Assembly (NCBI GenBank): GCA_045647885.1
Contig: JAZRMX010000048.1
Span: 1 to 64,000 of the forward strand
Length of the DNA stretch: 64,000 nucleotides
From: HGM04593 sp045647885
Lineage (GTDB): Bacteria; Bacteroidota; Bacteroidia; Bacteroidales; Bacteroidaceae
Direction: 5' to 3'
A program made the translations under genes and the position numbers. Positions 62,915-64,000 of this stretch are shown piece after piece; the stretch's first letter is position 1, and each line of letters opens with the position of its first letter. Under the pieces are notes generated by a model. That model was given only the letters and a program-made list of their open reading frames with translations, was not told where the DNA came from and searched no databases.

Positions 62915-64000
62915 ATGAAACTTAAAAGCATCATTTACAGCGCAATAGTAGCTGTAGGTTTTTCAGCATTCTATGCTTGTAGCAGCGACGAGGAACCATT
63001 TATACCTATTGACCTCACACCGGAGCCCCCGGTTACCGCTCCCAGCACCAACCCTATTGAAGATAATTATTTTACAATAGAGAACGGTGAATTCAAGAAC
63101 GAGGCTATGCCCGAGAGCACTACCGAAGCAGAGCTTACCGGTGTACACAGCAACAGCCAGGCGCTGAAGAACGGCGGTAACTTCGTTACCATCTCCTCTC
63201 CCACCGAGTATGACCGTTTCTTTGTTGGTATCGACGGTGTGGATGGATACTATGAAATAAACGCATCTACCGTTGACAACAACGAAGAAACAACACGTGC
63301 CACAGAAATTGTAGAATACTTTACATACACAATTCCTGTGCTCTACAGTGTAAACCTGGGCAACGACTTCACTCTCGTTATAAAAGGAGTAACCGTTGAG
63401 GGCTACATCACAAAGAGCTACGAAGCACCCATCACTGTGGTAGAAAGCTTGGCCGGCGACCTCCTCATCAACCTCGTGTTCGATGTGGAAAAAGATGTCG
63501 ATTTGCATCTTATTATGCCCAGCGGAAGAGAAATATACTTTGGCAACAGAGGAGACTACTCACCCGAAACCAACGAACAGCTTTTCGGCCTCGACCACGA
63601 CTCTAACCCCGCGTGCAACATCGATGGACTAAACAACGAAAACATTTCAATACCCGCCGAATATGTAGAGAAAGGTACATACAAAATCCGTGTAAACCTC
63701 TGGAGAAACTGCGACACCAGCATTCCTGTAAACTATTCAGTACAGACACGTTACAAAGGAAACCTCCTCACCAACCTTCTCGAAGGCGGAACAAACCCTG
63801 TTAGAGGATATTATAAAGAAGATGCTCGCAGTGGCGACCATACTTGTGTTATGGAGTTCTATATTAACGAAGGTATAGATATCAACACTGGTGATTCTGA
63901 AGGTGCAGAAGACAATATTACGGAGGAACAGCCCAGTAACAGCAGACGAAGAATTCCTGCTTCACCTGCTGCAAAAGCAAAACTTATGATGGAAGAGGAT
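62915..64000 (+). CDS. Lipoprotein of unknown function, 5' part, with a DxDLHL domain
   Basis: The frame is open from the ATG at 62915 to the right edge (362 codons) and is not closed in the window. The signal peptide ends in SAFYAC, a lipobox, with mature Cys at about residue 22, then SSDEE, the acidic start common in surface-exposed Bacteroidota lipoproteins, and a Pro/Thr linker. At about residues 174-240, DVDLHLIMPSGREIYFGN and PAEYVEKGTYKIRVNLW resemble the DUF2135/YfaP-like fold, where the Asp residues probably bind a metal. The tail from about 330 is acidic, then basic (NSRRRIP). The substrate is unknown. Confidence 0.75.
   Translation, partial: MKLKSIIYSAIVAVGFSAFYACSSDEEPFIPIDLTPEPPVTAPSTNPIEDNYFTIENGEFKNEAMPESTTEAELTGVHSNSQALKNGGNFVTISSPTEYDRFFVGIDGVDGYYEINASTVDNNEETTRATEIVEYFTYTIPVLYSVNLGNDFTLVIKGVTVEGYITKSYEAPITVVESLAGDLLINLVFDVEKDVDLHLIMPSGREIYFGNRGDYSPETNEQLFGLDHDSNPACNIDGLNNENISIPAEYVEKGTYKIRVNLWRNCDTSIPVNYSVQTRYKGNLLTNLLEGGTNPVRGYYKEDARSGDHTCVMEFYINEGIDINTGDSEGAEDNITEEQPSNSRRRIPASPAAKAKLMMEED

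Overview
The window comes from a member of the Bacteroidales (Bacteroidota). The evidence is type IX secretion / gliding genes (gldK-L-M-N, gldH), a GT117 (DUF2723) membrane protein, the conserved holB-ricT-gldH and purH-mreBCD-mrdA-rodA gene orders, and promoters of the Bacteroidota type (-33 TTTG, -7 TAnnTTTG). The anaerobic ribonucleotide reductase points to an anaerobic or gut-type lifestyle, and a core type IX system argues against a typical intestinal Bacteroides. I see no rRNA, tRNA, CRISPR array, transposase, integrase or prophage gene. Almost all of the window is chromosomal housekeeping DNA; the exception is roughly 50.6-59.5 kb, which looks accessory.

Layout. 0-5.4 kb: end of gldK, then gldL, gldM, gldN and a small outer-membrane barrel protein. 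5.5-12.8 kb: priA, the GT117 protein, a polysaccharide deacetylase and queG. 12.8-15.9 kb: divergent dacB (PBP4) and nadB, with a structured nadB leader. 16.1-23.3 kb: purH followed by the cell-elongation genes mreB, mreC, mreD, mrdA and rodA. 23.3-27.0 kb (minus): metF, holB, ricT and gldH. 27.2-32.5 kb (minus): a small GIY-YIG-like protein, RNase R, an OmpR-type response regulator, its kinase, and a PepSY-like protein. 32.6-34.6 kb: epimerase and PAP2 phosphatase. 34.6-37.5 kb (minus): nrdD and nrdG under a cobalamin riboswitch. 37.7-46.9 kb (minus): one tight six-gene run metG, flippase, GT4, YfhO, GT2 and pepP. 47.1-51.2 kb: acyltransferase, dapB, lepB and a first wbqC. 51.4-57.2 kb: a blaI-blaR1-like regulator pair and a 1308-residue MG2/plug-like/Sel1 protein. 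57.2-58.0 kb: a second wbqC behind tandem hairpins. 58.0-58.8 kb: a palindrome-rich stretch without genes. 58.8-62.7 kb (minus): proC, proB, proA and a FISUMP-like exported protein. The window ends inside a lipoprotein gene.

The best candidates for something undescribed are: (1) a pseudoknot-shaped leader whose 3' arm abuts the nadB start codon; (2) two tandem hairpins sharing a GATA bulge, the larger ending two bases before the second wbqC; (3) the blaI-blaR1-MG2/Sel1 operon with a palindrome at its promoter, flanked by two diverged wbqC copies; (4) the Ser/Tyr/Asn tract at the C-terminus of the FISUMP-like protein, which resembles a diversity-generating-retroelement variable region although no reverse transcriptase is present here. 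The cobalamin riboswitch before nrdDG is a clear call and predicts a B12-dependent reductase elsewhere in the genome. All function calls come from reading motifs by eye; no database search or folding program was run.
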